62,000 nucleotides of DNA from Prorocentrum cordatum (lineage: Eukaryota > Sar > Dinophyceae > Prorocentrales > Prorocentraceae). How positions within the stretch are numbered: the stretch's first letter is position 1; every line of letters starts with the position of its first letter. Below the pieces are notes generated by a model, which was given only the letters and a program-made list of their open reading frames with translations, ran no database searches and was not told where the DNA came from. The translations under genes and the position numbers were made by a program. Positions 11,321 to 20,786 of this stretch are shown here, piece after piece. The DNA lies in NCBI GenBank assembly GCA_963575745.1, contig CAUYUJ010017826.1:249052-311051 (forward strand), read 5' to 3'.

Positions 11321-11484
11321 GAGCTGTCTGGGCCCAAAACCCGAGCGAGCTCCCACAGCGCCACATGCCATCACGACCAATGATGTGCGAGGCGTAGAGG
11401 GCGGCACGCGAGGGCCAGGGCCGACTTGGGACAGCTCCTGCAAGTCACGATCTACACCACACTCCCCTACTACATATCACCGCA

Positions 11485-14400
11485 ATGAAGCTGATCTATC
11501 ATAACGTTCAATGGGCAGATTTTACGAGATTGGAGGAGATATCTATACATACGAAATGTACCGACATCATTGTCTGCATAGGCACTGGCCGATGGGCGGA
11601 GAGTGCCGACCTGACGGCCACCCAGTGCCAGCTGCCGAACCACAAGTGCGTGCAAATGGGATGGCGTAAGTCGCGCACGACCAACAACTCCTGCGGGATG
11701 GCGGTCATGTACGGCAAGCGCATGCAGGGGTCGCTGCAGCAGATCGCGGTACCACCTGCAAAGCTGGGAATCACTGGCCGTGTGGGCATGGCGAGATTTG
11801 CGATGCAGGGCGTGTCGATCGCCATCTTCCCGATCTACGTGCCGCCGAAGGGGATGGCAGCTAACACGCTGCGCCAGGTGACCAAAAAGATACTTCGTTG
11901 GATATCGGACGAGATTGACAAGCTGGGACATGCATGTGTACCGATCGTGGCAGGTGACTGGAATTGTGGGTTCGGATACCAAGTGGACCAGACGGGCAAG
12001 CGATTCGTGAACCACGACAGCGAGGAAGTAGGCACGGCAGAACTTACCCACGAATCGCAAGTATCTCGATTGGTTCGGGACCTTCTGGAGGAAAATCACC
12101 TTAGCATGTTCGGTACGTATTGGAAAACGGGACCTACCTATTTCAAAGGACCTCATAGTAGTAAGATCGACCACGTTGCGGGCCCAGCAGCTATGCGAGG
12201 CCGTATACAAAGACTGAACACACTGCTGGGGCTAGGAAGGAGACTGCAACGATACATTAGCACCCACCTCCACGACCACGTCCCAGTGCTGATGGAGTTT
12301 GACATCAAGCCGAAAGAGGTCTTTCATGGCAAATACACCCCCGCCGTCAATAGAGACGCCATGATGGCAGCGTATACCAGCGGCAGGAGACGCATCGAAT
12401 ATCTTAGAGCGCTGGAGCAGGAGACGATCAACATTCCAGAAGAGCAATGGCGTGAGATATGGGATCGAGGCGACGTACAGTCAGCATGGAGCAAGCTATC
12501 GGAAAGCATACGCAAGGCGATGCAGCAGGTCTTCCCCGCCAAGAAGCAGGACATAGTGGATTACGAAGGCCACAGAAAGAGACGAATGGAGTTATTGCAG
12601 ATGCGCGGACGGCTATGGGACCAACTTCATGCTACGGGGCTTAAGAGTTTTACGGGAGACGGATACACAGCATTTGATGAGATAGAGGACGAGTTACGCC
12701 GACTCTCGCGCCGAATGCAGACCCTTCGCAAGGAGCAGAAGAAAAAGAAAACGGAGACACTAGCTGCAGAGATTTTTATGGCGTGGAGGCAGGGACGACA
12801 TGCTGAAGTCCACCGACTGCGGGTCCAACTTGCAGGACGAGGTCGAGGACCAAAAAAGAGACTGTTGTTTGCACCACGGCAGAGTATGACATTGCGTGAA
12901 TGGAAGGACGGCCTTGGAAGTAAACCTCAAGACGGAGGAATGGATTGCAGACAGATCGACTGGGAGGAGTGGACCGCAGACAAATCCTTCATGCCCCATC
13001 TGTACGGCACGCCAGAACTGGCCGAACATGTGCGACAGGACAGAGCTGGCCAAATCACCTATTTGCGACGTGCGCCCAAGCGGCGTGCGGGCCCCGCTTG
13101 GGGCGTCCTGGCCGAGGCGCTGTGCATGGGAATCGACGAGAAGCGCTACACCAACGAGCACGACAGGAAGTACGTGCCCGTCAACTTCTCACGACGTTAT
13201 AATGATCTGCTGGCACTCATTCGGCTCACGGGAGCCTTTCCTCTCACTGCCATTAGATCCCAGGCTTACGCTGCGCCCAAGAACAACTCCAAGCAGGGGA
13301 TAAAAGGTCAACGAATCTTGCATTGTTTTGACTCGTTTGGAATGTCATACTTCGGACACCTTCAGAGGACATCTCGAAGACCGAGGGCGCCAGATTTCGC
13401 ACGCGGGGGGATACGAGGCCGCCGGCGAGAGGGCGCCATCTTGAGTCTATCCGCTGCCTGCTGGAGATGCCGCACAGCACGAATAAGCCATAGCATGTCT
13501 AACTACGATGGCACGAACGCGTTCGCATGCACGGCACGCGACAAACTGCAAGCACATCACCACCGGTGCAGTAGAGCAGAAAACACGCACTTCATGATAC
13601 AGGCGGTAGACCAGGCGAGCATACACATCAATGCAATAAACGGCGAGGCCGACTTCTTGCCGCAGACGGGCACAACAATGGGACACTCTCTTGCAGCAGG
13701 AGACTTTATAGATATTTACTCACCCTCCGTGAGCGAGTGGAACTCGTATCTGGGCGAGGCAGACTACTCCTACTCCCTGCTGCGCGGCCAGTGTCCGATC
13801 AGCAAGGCCACCGTGGACATAGGCATCGGATTTTTTGTAGATGACGTTCCCAGAGTACATGTACACGCTTATGCACCGAGCGCGAAGTACATCACACAGC
13901 AGTTGAACCACGCGACGCACACATTGCAGCAGCACATCAACACGAACGGGCACCACTTGAACATGGATAAGACGAACCACATGATCGCACTTGCAGGCGC
14001 AGGCTCTTTTGAGGCGGCCAGGGAACTCGGGAGACAGAAAAAGGTACAGGGCGAAATTCTTCGGGAAGTCAGGGTCCTTGGACCGATCATCAGCTTCGAC
14101 GGGGTTCTCAGGACAGAACTCAAGAACCGCATCAGAGGAGCGCGTGCAGCATGGCGTTCACTAGGACAGGTATGGCACGAGCACCTCCCGTACAAGATGC
14201 ACCGCATGTTTTTCTTGCGTTTTGTATACAGCGCAGCGATCACAGGTCTCACAGCGTTCGTGCTGCCGAAGGAGTTTACGGACGAGATTGATTCGACACT
14301 CGCCAAGCTCCTCAGATGTCTCATGAAAGGCAAGGCGGCTACAGAATATGACGACGGACGAATACGGACGATATCCAACAGTGAAGTGTTTGATCATTGG

Positions 14401-16221
14401 AACCTTAGCCGCACTGCCACAGAGTTGAGAATTCAGAGACTACGGTGGTGGCAGCGAATTTCGAAGGAGCCCGACAACCATCGTCAGGTGCTCACGGCCA
14501 TGTTCGGGACAACAGTGCTCGACGCGCAGTTGGGCAGGAGCAGGCTCAACAACGTTGGCACGCTGACAAAATATAGTACCCCATGGGCAGCGCAGTGTCT
14601 AGGGGATCTGAAGTTCGTAGCGCAGTTCGAACGAGACTTTGACGAAGCCTGGACTGATAAGAAAAACGTCCTCATGCCGTTCCAGAACTCCACCCTCAGT
14701 AAGATCTTTGTGAAGATAAAGGTAGGCTCCCTGAGGCCCCTTATGAGCACGAAGAATATCACAAGATGGAACAGGGTACTGCAGAACCTAGGGCTTCAGG
14801 AGATATCGGAGGAGGATGCGATCAGGATGGGGATTCTGGAGGTCCAGAGCAACATTAGCAGCAACAGCAGCGTCGCAGAGGAGTACATATGCACGCATGA
14901 GAACGACGACGGCACTATATACGCATGCACGTTTAACAGCATGAAAGCCTTAACAGCACACGTGACGCACGCACACAAGATGAGGAACTTGTACGCGCTA
15001 CTGGTTACAACAAATGTCTGCCCGTGGTGTCGCACAGCCTTTGCGAGTCGTGCTTCTTGCTTGCGACGCGCTCGCACAATGTCTCAGCGGACGCCTCGTT
15101 CTTGCCCGACCCGCATCGCGTCATTCGCTTTTCGGTTCGAAGTACTCCCGGTGTACTACTGCGGCTTCTGCCGCCACGAGGATACTGAATTACATCGTCA
15201 TCTTGACCACGTGCAGCAGCACGCGCCAGGGCCTGACAAGACACAGCAACAGCCGAGCGACGAGCAGAAGGGCGACGAGCACGATGTGGCGCTCGTACGG
15301 AGCGGGAAGCGGAGGAAGACCACGATCGGAGACGATGGACTTCGACGCCAGAGCAGCACAGTCACCCAACAAGTACGGCGGTGGCAAGGGGAAGACAGGC
15401 AATGGCAAGTCAAATGGATCCGCCAGCGAGGCGAGCAAGGACGACGAGATGGTGACGATCGAGAAGCTGTGTCTCAACAACGCGCAAATCGTGCGACAAC
15501 TTTCGGGCAGCTTGTGGGACTTCTACCTGGTGGAGGGAGATCACACGCCGTCGGAGGCAGGAGCTCACGAGGGCCAAGAGTACGCGAACAAGGTTCAGAA
15601 CGGAGCGAAAAACCTGGGCTCGCCGCACGTGTACATCGGCGCGACGTTCTTCGAGGAGCTGGCCAACCTGACTACTACGCCGTCACCGTACAGAGAGACC
15701 CTCGAGCAGTTCGCCATGTTGATCAACGTCATCCACGTGGACTTCCTCGGGGACATTCTGCCGTACTTCAAGGTCAAGAAGGCGTACAGCGAGGCAGGAA
15801 CGAGCACGAGATGGAAGATGCACATTCTGTTCAATGCGCTGGCGATGAGCCCGTGGACAGAGGAGAACGAAACCAAGATCAACCAGAAGCGCGAGACACA
15901 GGGACAGCAGCCTATCAAGCTGGAGCAGGCTCAGACCTACCACCTCCGCCAAGCGACTCACGTGGCCATCGCGAACAGCGGGGGCAACGCCATAGTGGGG
16001 GCGCCGCCGCCAAGCGCGTTGGAGCGCCGCCTTCAGAACTACCTGCGCGAGAGGCTCGCGCACATGTGAAGCAGGCCTTAGGTCGCTCAGCAGCCAGCAA
16101 ACAAGCGGCAAGCAACGAGGCAAGTAAACAGCAAGTAAAAATGCACGAGCTCAGGCAATTAGCAGCCGCAGGCAGCGTTAGGGCAGCGGAGCTGCTCGTG
16201 AGACTCGGCAAGCGCAAATGA
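11485..16221 (+). CDS. LINE polyprotein: AP-like endonuclease, reverse transcriptase, zinc fingers
   Basis: Starts at ATG 11485, the first in-frame Met, opening MKLIYHNVQW. Residues 1-270 form an exonuclease-endonuclease-phosphatase fold: GDWNC at 157-161, SKIDH at 226-230 and DHVP at 264-267. Where the catalytic Glu is expected the sequence reads CIGTGRW, with Gly33. Reverse transcriptase: motif A YDGTNAF (674-680), motif B QTGTTMGHSLA (727-737), motif C FVDD (784-787), thumb-like VRVLGPIISFDG. A C2H2-like finger uses C1136, C1148, H1159 and H1162 or H1164; a further CxxC-type finger follows (YYCGFCRHED). The protein would nick target DNA and prime cDNA synthesis. From about residue 1284 genuine coding character shifts to the +1 frame, so the last 300 or so residues of this frame are probably not native. 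Confidence 0.85.
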   Translation: MKLIYHNVQWADFTRLEEISIHTKCTDIIVCIGTGRWAESADLTATQCQLPNHKCVQMGWRKSRTTNNSCGMAVMYGKRMQGSLQQIAVPPAKLGITGRVGMARFAMQGVSIAIFPIYVPPKGMAANTLRQVTKKILRWISDEIDKLGHACVPIVAGDWNCGFGYQVDQTGKRFVNHDSEEVGTAELTHESQVSRLVRDLLEENHLSMFGTYWKTGPTYFKGPHSSKIDHVAGPAAMRGRIQRLNTLLGLGRRLQRYISTHLHDHVPVLMEFDIKPKEVFHGKYTPAVNRDAMMAAYTSGRRRIEYLRALEQETINIPEEQWREIWDRGDVQSAWSKLSESIRKAMQQVFPAKKQDIVDYEGHRKRRMELLQMRGRLWDQLHATGLKSFTGDGYTAFDEIEDELRRLSRRMQTLRKEQKKKKTETLAAEIFMAWRQGRHAEVHRLRVQLAGRGRGPKKRLLFAPRQSMTLREWKDGLGSKPQDGGMDCRQIDWEEWTADKSFMPHLYGTPELAEHVRQDRAGQITYLRRAPKRRAGPAWGVLAEALCMGIDEKRYTNEHDRKYVPVNFSRRYNDLLALIRLTGAFPLTAIRSQAYAAPKNNSKQGIKGQRILHCFDSFGMSYFGHLQRTSRRPRAPDFARGGIRGRRREGAILSLSAACWRCRTARISHSMSNYDGTNAFACTARDKLQAHHHRCSRAENTHFMIQAVDQASIHINAINGEADFLPQTGTTMGHSLAAGDFIDIYSPSVSEWNSYLGEADYSYSLLRGQCPISKATVDIGIGFFVDDVPRVHVHAYAPSAKYITQQLNHATHTLQQHINTNGHHLNMDKTNHMIALAGAGSFEAARELGRQKKVQGEILREVRVLGPIISFDGVLRTELKNRIRGARAAWRSLGQVWHEHLPYKMHRMFFLRFVYSAAITGLTAFVLPKEFTDEIDSTLAKLLRCLMKGKAATEYDDGRIRTISNSEVFDHWNLSRTATELRIQRLRWWQRISKEPDNHRQVLTAMFGTTVLDAQLGRSRLNNVGTLTKYSTPWAAQCLGDLKFVAQFERDFDEAWTDKKNVLMPFQNSTLSKIFVKIKVGSLRPLMSTKNITRWNRVLQNLGLQEISEEDAIRMGILEVQSNISSNSSVAEEYICTHENDDGTIYACTFNSMKALTAHVTHAHKMRNLYALLVTTNVCPWCRTAFASRASCLRRARTMSQRTPRSCPTRIASFAFRFEVLPVYYCGFCRHEDTELHRHLDHVQQHAPGPDKTQQQPSDEQKGDEHDVALVRSGKRRKTTIGDDGLRRQSSTVTQQVRRWQGEDRQWQVKWIRQRGEQGRRDGDDREAVSQQRANRATTFGQLVGLLPGGGRSHAVGGRSSRGPRVREQGSERSEKPGLAARVHRRDVLRGAGQPDYYAVTVQRDPRAVRHVDQRHPRGLPRGHSAVLQGQEGVQRGRNEHEMEDAHSVQCAGDEPVDRGERNQDQPEARDTGTAAYQAGAGSDLPPPPSDSRGHREQRGQRHSGGAAAKRVGAPPSELPAREARAHVKQALGRSAASKQAASNEASKQQVKMHELRQLAAAGSVRAAELLVRLGKRK
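15335..16069 (+). CDS. C-terminal domain or second ORF of the LINE, +1 frame
   Basis: Opens MDFDARAAQSPNKYGGGKG and ends RLQNYLRERLAHM. The first part is Gly/Lys/Ser-rich and basic; the rest is well-formed globular sequence (SPHVYIGATFFEELANL, MHILFNALAMSPWTEEN), unlike the Arg/Gln-rich text of the overlapping frame. It starts right after a basic stretch (GKRRKTTIGDDG) of the upstream frame. Either a one-base indel has split one protein, or there is a separately translated ORF, or frameshifting. Similar domains follow the zinc fingers in dinoflagellate LINE-like proteins as I recall them; function unknown. Confidence 0.6.
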   Translation: MDFDARAAQSPNKYGGGKGKTGNGKSNGSASEASKDDEMVTIEKLCLNNAQIVRQLSGSLWDFYLVEGDHTPSEAGAHEGQEYANKVQNGAKNLGSPHVYIGATFFEELANLTTTPSPYRETLEQFAMLINVIHVDFLGDILPYFKVKKAYSEAGTSTRWKMHILFNALAMSPWTEENETKINQKRETQGQQPIKLEQAQTYHLRQATHVAIANSGGNAIVGAPPPSALERRLQNYLRERLAHM

Positions 16222-16440
16222 GCTGGTGTTGGGGAGGAGGTGGGGAGTGCTTGGAGGGTAAAGCGCAGCCGTGATCTCGTTCCGTAATGAATTAGAGCAG
16301 TAGCGAGCAGCACCACTCGTATTCAGGCCAAGGGGCTTCGCGGACTTAGCGCCGACAAGCCAGACTGCCACGCTTGGAACTTCGCAGATGAGACAGATTT
16401 CTTTGGAGATTTGCAGATTACATAGGCTCACGCCATATCG

Positions 16441-16974
16441 TGCCTGCAGCTCCCCTTGAGGCCCTGCGAGGAGTCCTCCCTTCCTCTGTAGGTCCTCCTC
16501 TCCTCAGGCCCGAGTTGCCCAGAGGCCTGCCTCGGACGTCCTCCGAGGCCGCAGGAGCTCTGTGTAGATACGGTGGTGCCCAGCCGAATGGGCAGTGGTC
16601 GGCTTTGGAGCGGGGGAGGGGGATGCAGTGGGGGAGTGGGTGTGGTTCCATACATAACGCAGCGACGAGTAGAAACGACCAGCTTAGGTACAAGCAAATA
16701 TCGTTTCTTCCGACCCAAGTGCGGTGGGGATGGGCCATAGTGTCATAAACCACCGCCCTGGACTGAGTGTTTTGAGTATAGACACAGGGGGTTCGGCCCT
16801 GAGCCGAAGTGGGCCCAAGGCCTCGTCGGTCACGAGGGTCCCACAGGCTCCCTCGAGTGTCTGCCTTTAAACCTGCCAGCAGTAACCCGACCCGCTCAAG
16901 GCGAGTCACACGCGAGCCGAGTTTTCTGACCCGATTCGTACCGCTGCCGAGGCGTCCGCTCCGCTCCGCTCATC
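16441..16974. other. Intergenic, no gene seen
   Basis: No recognised repeat. Contains CCTCCTCTCCTCAGGCC-type pyrimidine patches. Confidence 0.4.
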
Positions 16975-17400
16975 ATCAGCATCTTCATCCTCATCCTCCT
17001 GCTGCTGCGCTCACGCTGGCGGACTGAATCTGCAGAATTCGTCATTATCCCCCTCCTCCTCCTCCTCCGCCTCCTTCTGCTCCTCCGTCTCTTCCTTCTT
17101 CGGATTGTCCACCTTCTCCTCCTCCGCTTCCTTCTCCTCCTCTTCCTCCTCCTCCTCCTCCTCTTCCTCATCATCATCAACTTCATCATCAGCATCAGCA
17201 TCATCATCATCAGCATACTCATCATCAGCATCATCATCCTCATCATCCTCATCATCATCCTGATCATCATCCTCATCCTCATCTTGCCGCTGCGCTCACG
17301 CTAGCGGACCGAATCTGCAGTGTTCGTCATTATTATCGTCCTCCTCACCTCCTCCTCCTCCTCCTCCTCCTCCTCCTCCTCCTCCTCCTCCCCATCCTCC
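16975..17400 (+). repeat. (CTC)n/(CAT)n microsatellite with a duplicated 45 bp unique box
   Basis: Unique text GCTGCGCTCACGCTGGCGG...CTGAATCTGCAG...TTCGTCATTAT at 17005-17050 recurs, slightly diverged, at 17288-17334. The period is about 285 bp, with triplet repeats between and after. Confidence 0.8.
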
Positions 17401-17601
17401 CGTGTGAGGGGTGCAAGCGGGGGAGAGGAGTGGCTCCCCAGAGCTCTCGACCCACGCCCCGGCCAGAGCCAGCTTTTCGTGCCCAAAGGTGTCTTGTTGA
17501 CGAGGCGCGGGGCCCGAGGACTGGCCCACTGGACTCCAGATGTGGCGAAACCCCTCCGGCTCGATTGACTCGAGCCTCCGCGGGTCTGTGCCATGTCGGG
17601 A

Positions 17602-17773
17602 GGCCTCCCAGGTGGGGCCAGAGCGGATGGAGTCGGAGGAACGCGCCGCATGAACGATGCATCGGCAAAGCGGCTCGATCTGGAGCCCGATCTTCTCGGT
17701 CCCGACGTGGATGGTGCATCGCCGATGCGGCGCGAACCTCCTACCCCACCTGCTCCTGCCCCATGCGGGAGGC
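17602..17773. mobile_element. Foldback/MITE-like element, family A copy 2
   Basis: Left arm GGCCTCCCAGGTGGGG, then GGAGTCGGAGGAACGCGCC. Right arm GGCGCGAACCTCCTACCCC, ending CCCCATGCGGGAGGC. The internal centre is partly different from copy 1. Confidence 0.75.
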
Positions 17774-18630
17774 ATGCGCCATCGCTCGGAAGTCCCGCAA
17801 TAGTGCGGTGACCACCGTCGGGTGAGTCAGTGGGGATTCGGGCTGACCGCACGGGTTTTGGAACGTGGGTCGTTCTCTGAACATTCTTCGGGCGGTTGGG
17901 GCCTCCAAGGTCCCACAATCGTGTGGTGACGGACCGTGTAGAGAGCGCGCTCCGCAAAAATCGACCCACAAATTGTTCCTGGGGCGCAGCGCATCTGGCC
18001 GTAAGATCAAAGGGGAACCTGGCTGGCCGTGACGACGGCTAACACTACCCAATAGGGAGTCCCGCAAAAACGAAAGAGATGATTCCTTCGGACCTCAGTC
18101 GGCCCACCGCTTTCCGCTCGAAATCAGTCACCGGACAAATCCTGCACGCCGTCCCGACAAGTTTGTTCGAGCTGCGTCCAGCCATGGCCGCGAGAAGCCC
18201 CCCCTCCCCCCGAAGGCAACAACAGCAAACAGACAACAACGAACTCTTGAGTATGAGTGGATATGAGTGTGAGTGGCGAGTTCTGAGTGTGGGTGAGCCC
18301 GCGTGCGAGTGGGTCTGGGTGTATGAGGCGGGAGGTGAGGAGGAAGAGGAGGAGACGTAGGCGTTACACCAATAAGAAGAGCACGAGGAGATGGAGAGCA
18401 GACGAAGCACAACGACAAACTGCCGGAAGTTAGAAAACCTGCAGAGCCTCAGGCCTGAAGCCTGAAGTGCGTCGAGCCTGCAGCCGCCCTCCCCAGGCGG
18501 CCTCCTGTGCGGCCAGAGGCAGCGGAGGCCGCAGCGGCAGCGCCTGCCTTAGCACCTTGGTCGGGAAGACTACCCCCTGGGAGCCCAGACCTCCAACGTA
18601 TTGCAAGCATGCCGACGGCGGTCTCTCGCA
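17774..18630. other. Intergenic, no gene seen
   Basis: A short tandem GAGTGTGAGTGG-type patch lies at 18250-18330. ORFs lack domain features. Confidence 0.4.
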
Positions 18631-18634
18631 CTTT

Positions 18635-18990
18635 TCGGCCTCTGGGGGCCCTCGCTGGGCCCCGAGACCGTCAAGAAGCACGATAAAAAAGCAGTCCCCG
18701 CAGGAAGCGGTCCAGAGTCCCTGGAACGCAGTATTGACAGCGGGGGTCTCGGAGGTTGAGTCAGGAATCGGCCCCGGGAACTTCTCGCGAGCGGCGGGCA
18801 TGTCTCCAGATCTCCGACGATACGATGTTTCAATCCTGGCGTTGTTCCTTAGGTTTCCGTTTCCTGGAGCGGTTTTCGGGCCCCAAGGGGCCACGAAAAA
18901 TTCACCTCCGGGGCAAAAAAGTTGGCCCCGAAAAGGGATCGGGAGCCCTGGGGGCGGGCATTGGAAAAATCAGATCGGAGGACGTCTGGG
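18635..18990 (+). repeat. Two partial copies of dispersed repeat family F
   Basis: 18635-18690 carries CTCGCTGGGCCCCGAGACCG followed by TCAAGAA. 18870-18990 carries CGAAAAGGGATCGGGAGCCC, GCATTGGAAAAATCAGATCGG and ACGTCTGGGTCC, matching the 3' part of other copies. Confidence 0.6.
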
Positions 18991-19349
18991 TCCATACACA
19001 TCGAGGCGCAATCCCACTGGTGCGCGTTCCCGCCCATGGATGGGTTCCGCGCAGGGCATCCCCGCAAGGGCCGCCCTGCACGCGGTCGTGGCCGAGGAGT
19101 CCCTAACGCGAGGCAATGGATGTACTTCCCGCCCACGAACTCCCTGGGTACTGATCTGGCCTCTACGGTCGGACCGAGGTGTAAGATCGAGGTTGGTTCG
19201 GGGAGGGTACCCTAATGTTATTTGTCTTTGTTGGACGTTCTTGTGCATCCTAGGGAGCGTCCCCTGGGATGTTCTCTTTGTTTTGGCCGACGGAGGGTCT
19301 CGTGCTCTTGATGAATGTTCTTCTGGCCTGGGTCCAACTGCAGTCCAGC

Positions 19350-19563
19350 TTACGGTCGGGAACTTTGGTTTATCGCGCCGCCGGATCTGGCCTGCCACGC
19401 CTCGGCGCGACACGATATCCACGTCCCAGCTCCCGAGCGTCAGCGGTCCGATCGTTTCCCAGCATCCCGCCCCGCGGAGCGGGCCGACACGCTGCACTCG
19501 CAAGGCACAGCGCATCGCCGGGGCCGCTGCCGCGACACGCTAAGCAAACGCTCCCGACCGTAA
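19350..19563. mobile_element. MITE-like element, family B copy 1
   Basis: Ends TTACGGTCGGGAACTTTGG and CGCTCCCGACCGTAA are inverted repeats of about 32 bp that continue into GCGACACG-type palindromes. Interior contains CCGAGCGTCAGCGG and ATCCCGCCCCGCGGAGCGGG. Other copies: 30716, 38636, 48805. Confidence 0.75.
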
Positions 19564-19828
19564 TCCGGCAGGGCCCCAGAAACCAGGACTTTGCAAACTC
19601 CAGCGAGACAGAACGGAGGAATGGAGAACTCTTCGACCCACGGTGCATCACGGCTACAACTTCCTCGGGTGAACCAGCGTCTTGGCTCGTCAGAGTCCCA
19701 GCATGTAACCAGGCCTGACCTGATCGGAATCCGACCCCATCCGGCTGCAGATCCCGCCCGACCTGACCCGATGGATCGAAGTCCACCCTACCAGTTTGGC
19801 CGCGATCGCGCCCACTCGCTTGGAAGGA

Positions 19829-19884
19829 CCGCTCGCCTGAGGCGGTACGGCATGCCGCTATACCGTGCCGCCTCGGGCGAGCGG
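19829..19884. repeat. Inverted repeat, 22 bp arms
   Basis: CCGCTCGCCTGAGGCGG pairs with CCGCCTCGGGCGAGCGG around a 12-base loop, with few mismatches. It could fold strongly in RNA or single-stranded DNA. Confidence 0.8.
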
Positions 19885-20250
19885 CCCTTCCTCCTCCTTC
19901 CCCTGACCCGCCCCATCCGCTTCCTGCCCCGCCCCTCCCCCACTCGGCCCGCCTTGTGTGTGTCTACGTTTCTGGGTGCCAGCTTCGGGGCCTCCTCGGG
20001 CCCCTTCGGGGCTCCCCTCATGGGGGGTCGGCGAGGAGGCTCTCCTCGAAGCTTCTGGTCGCCGTGAGCGCATCCCGAGCGCTCCCATCGGCCGCGAGGC
20101 TCGGCGCTGTGGCGCCCGAGCCTCTCTTCCATCGAACGGCCCGCCTCATAGGTGCCCTTCGGGGACCCCCCTCCCCCCGCCCCCCTCCCCACTCCACTTC
20201 TTGGCGAGGCTACGGCCTGCCGCGCCTTTTCAGGGGTTGCTGCCTCTTCT

Positions 20251-20286
20251 GCCGCTCCGAACGGCCAGCTTGCCGTTCGGAGCGGC
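20251..20286. repeat. Perfect hairpin, 15 bp arms
   Basis: GCCGCTCCGAACGGC, six-base loop, GCCGTTCGGAGCGGC. Confidence 0.9.
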
Positions 20287-20454
20287 TGGCCCTCGGCGCA
20301 CCCTGGCGTCCCTCCCGCTTGAATGCTGGGCCTCGGCGCTCCCTGGCAGTCCCTCTGTCCCCTCCCCCCCTCCTGGCCTCCTCCTCCCCGCCATCCTCCA
20401 CCGACCCCCGACGTAGTGTTTTTGTGTTGCAAGCCTGGACCCCGAGAGAGGTTC

Positions 20455-20570
20455 AGGCCCCCTTTCCCGGGGACTGGTTTCTCACCCAGGGTCGTCCTTC
20501 GACGGCCCCGGGGCTCAGCGAGGGCCCCGAGAGGCCGAAGTTTGTCAAAATCCCCTCCGTCGTGTTTTTC
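20455..20570 (-). repeat. Dispersed repeat family F, copy
   Basis: On minus: TTCGGCCTCTCGGGGCCCTC, GCCGTCGAAGGACGACCC and AACCAGTCCCCGGGAAAG. The order matches the copy at 49136-49260. Confidence 0.75.
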
Positions 20571-20614
20571 CTCACGACTCGAGGGGGCCTGGGCTCCCTC
20601 CTCCCCCGCTCTGC

Positions 20615-20781
20615 TAGGGCGACGAGATCTATGCACATCCACTGCTCCTGGCCAGGCCCATCCTGGGCCCAGGAGCGGTGTATACGCCCTCCTGGCCTGG
20701 CCAGGGAGGCATATACACATCTCCTGGGCCCAGGATGGGCCTGGCCAGGAGCAGTGGATATGTATAGATCTCGTCGCCCTA
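20615..20781. mobile_element. Near-perfect palindromic element with 5-bp duplication
   Basis: 167 bp that read almost identically on both strands. Left begins TAGGGCGACGAGATCTATG; right ends TAGATCTCGTCGCCCTA. The midpoint is CTCCTGGCCTGGCCAGGGAGG-like with almost no loop. TCTGC is directly repeated at 20610-20614 and 20782-20786, so insertion was by a 5-bp staggered cut. High arm identity means it is young. No coding capacity. Confidence 0.9.
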
Positions 20782-20786
20782 TCTGC

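Larger units (their letters stand above)
11345..16440 (+). mobile_element. Non-LTR retrotransposon (LINE), nearly full length
   Basis: About 140 bp of 5' UTR, an endonuclease-RT-zinc finger ORF (from 11485), a second coding stretch in another frame (15335-16069), then about 370 bp of probable 3' UTR. Ends are estimated: no poly-A tail or target duplication was found. Microsatellites flank both sides (to 11320 and from 16975). GC is lower and codon use more even than in neighbouring DNA. Confidence 0.85.

Noticed and set aside
10484-11443. Poly-Thr, poly-Asp/Glu and Arg-rich ORFs on both strands
   Set aside because: Triplet-repeat translations; no domain, and all frames stay open for the same reason.
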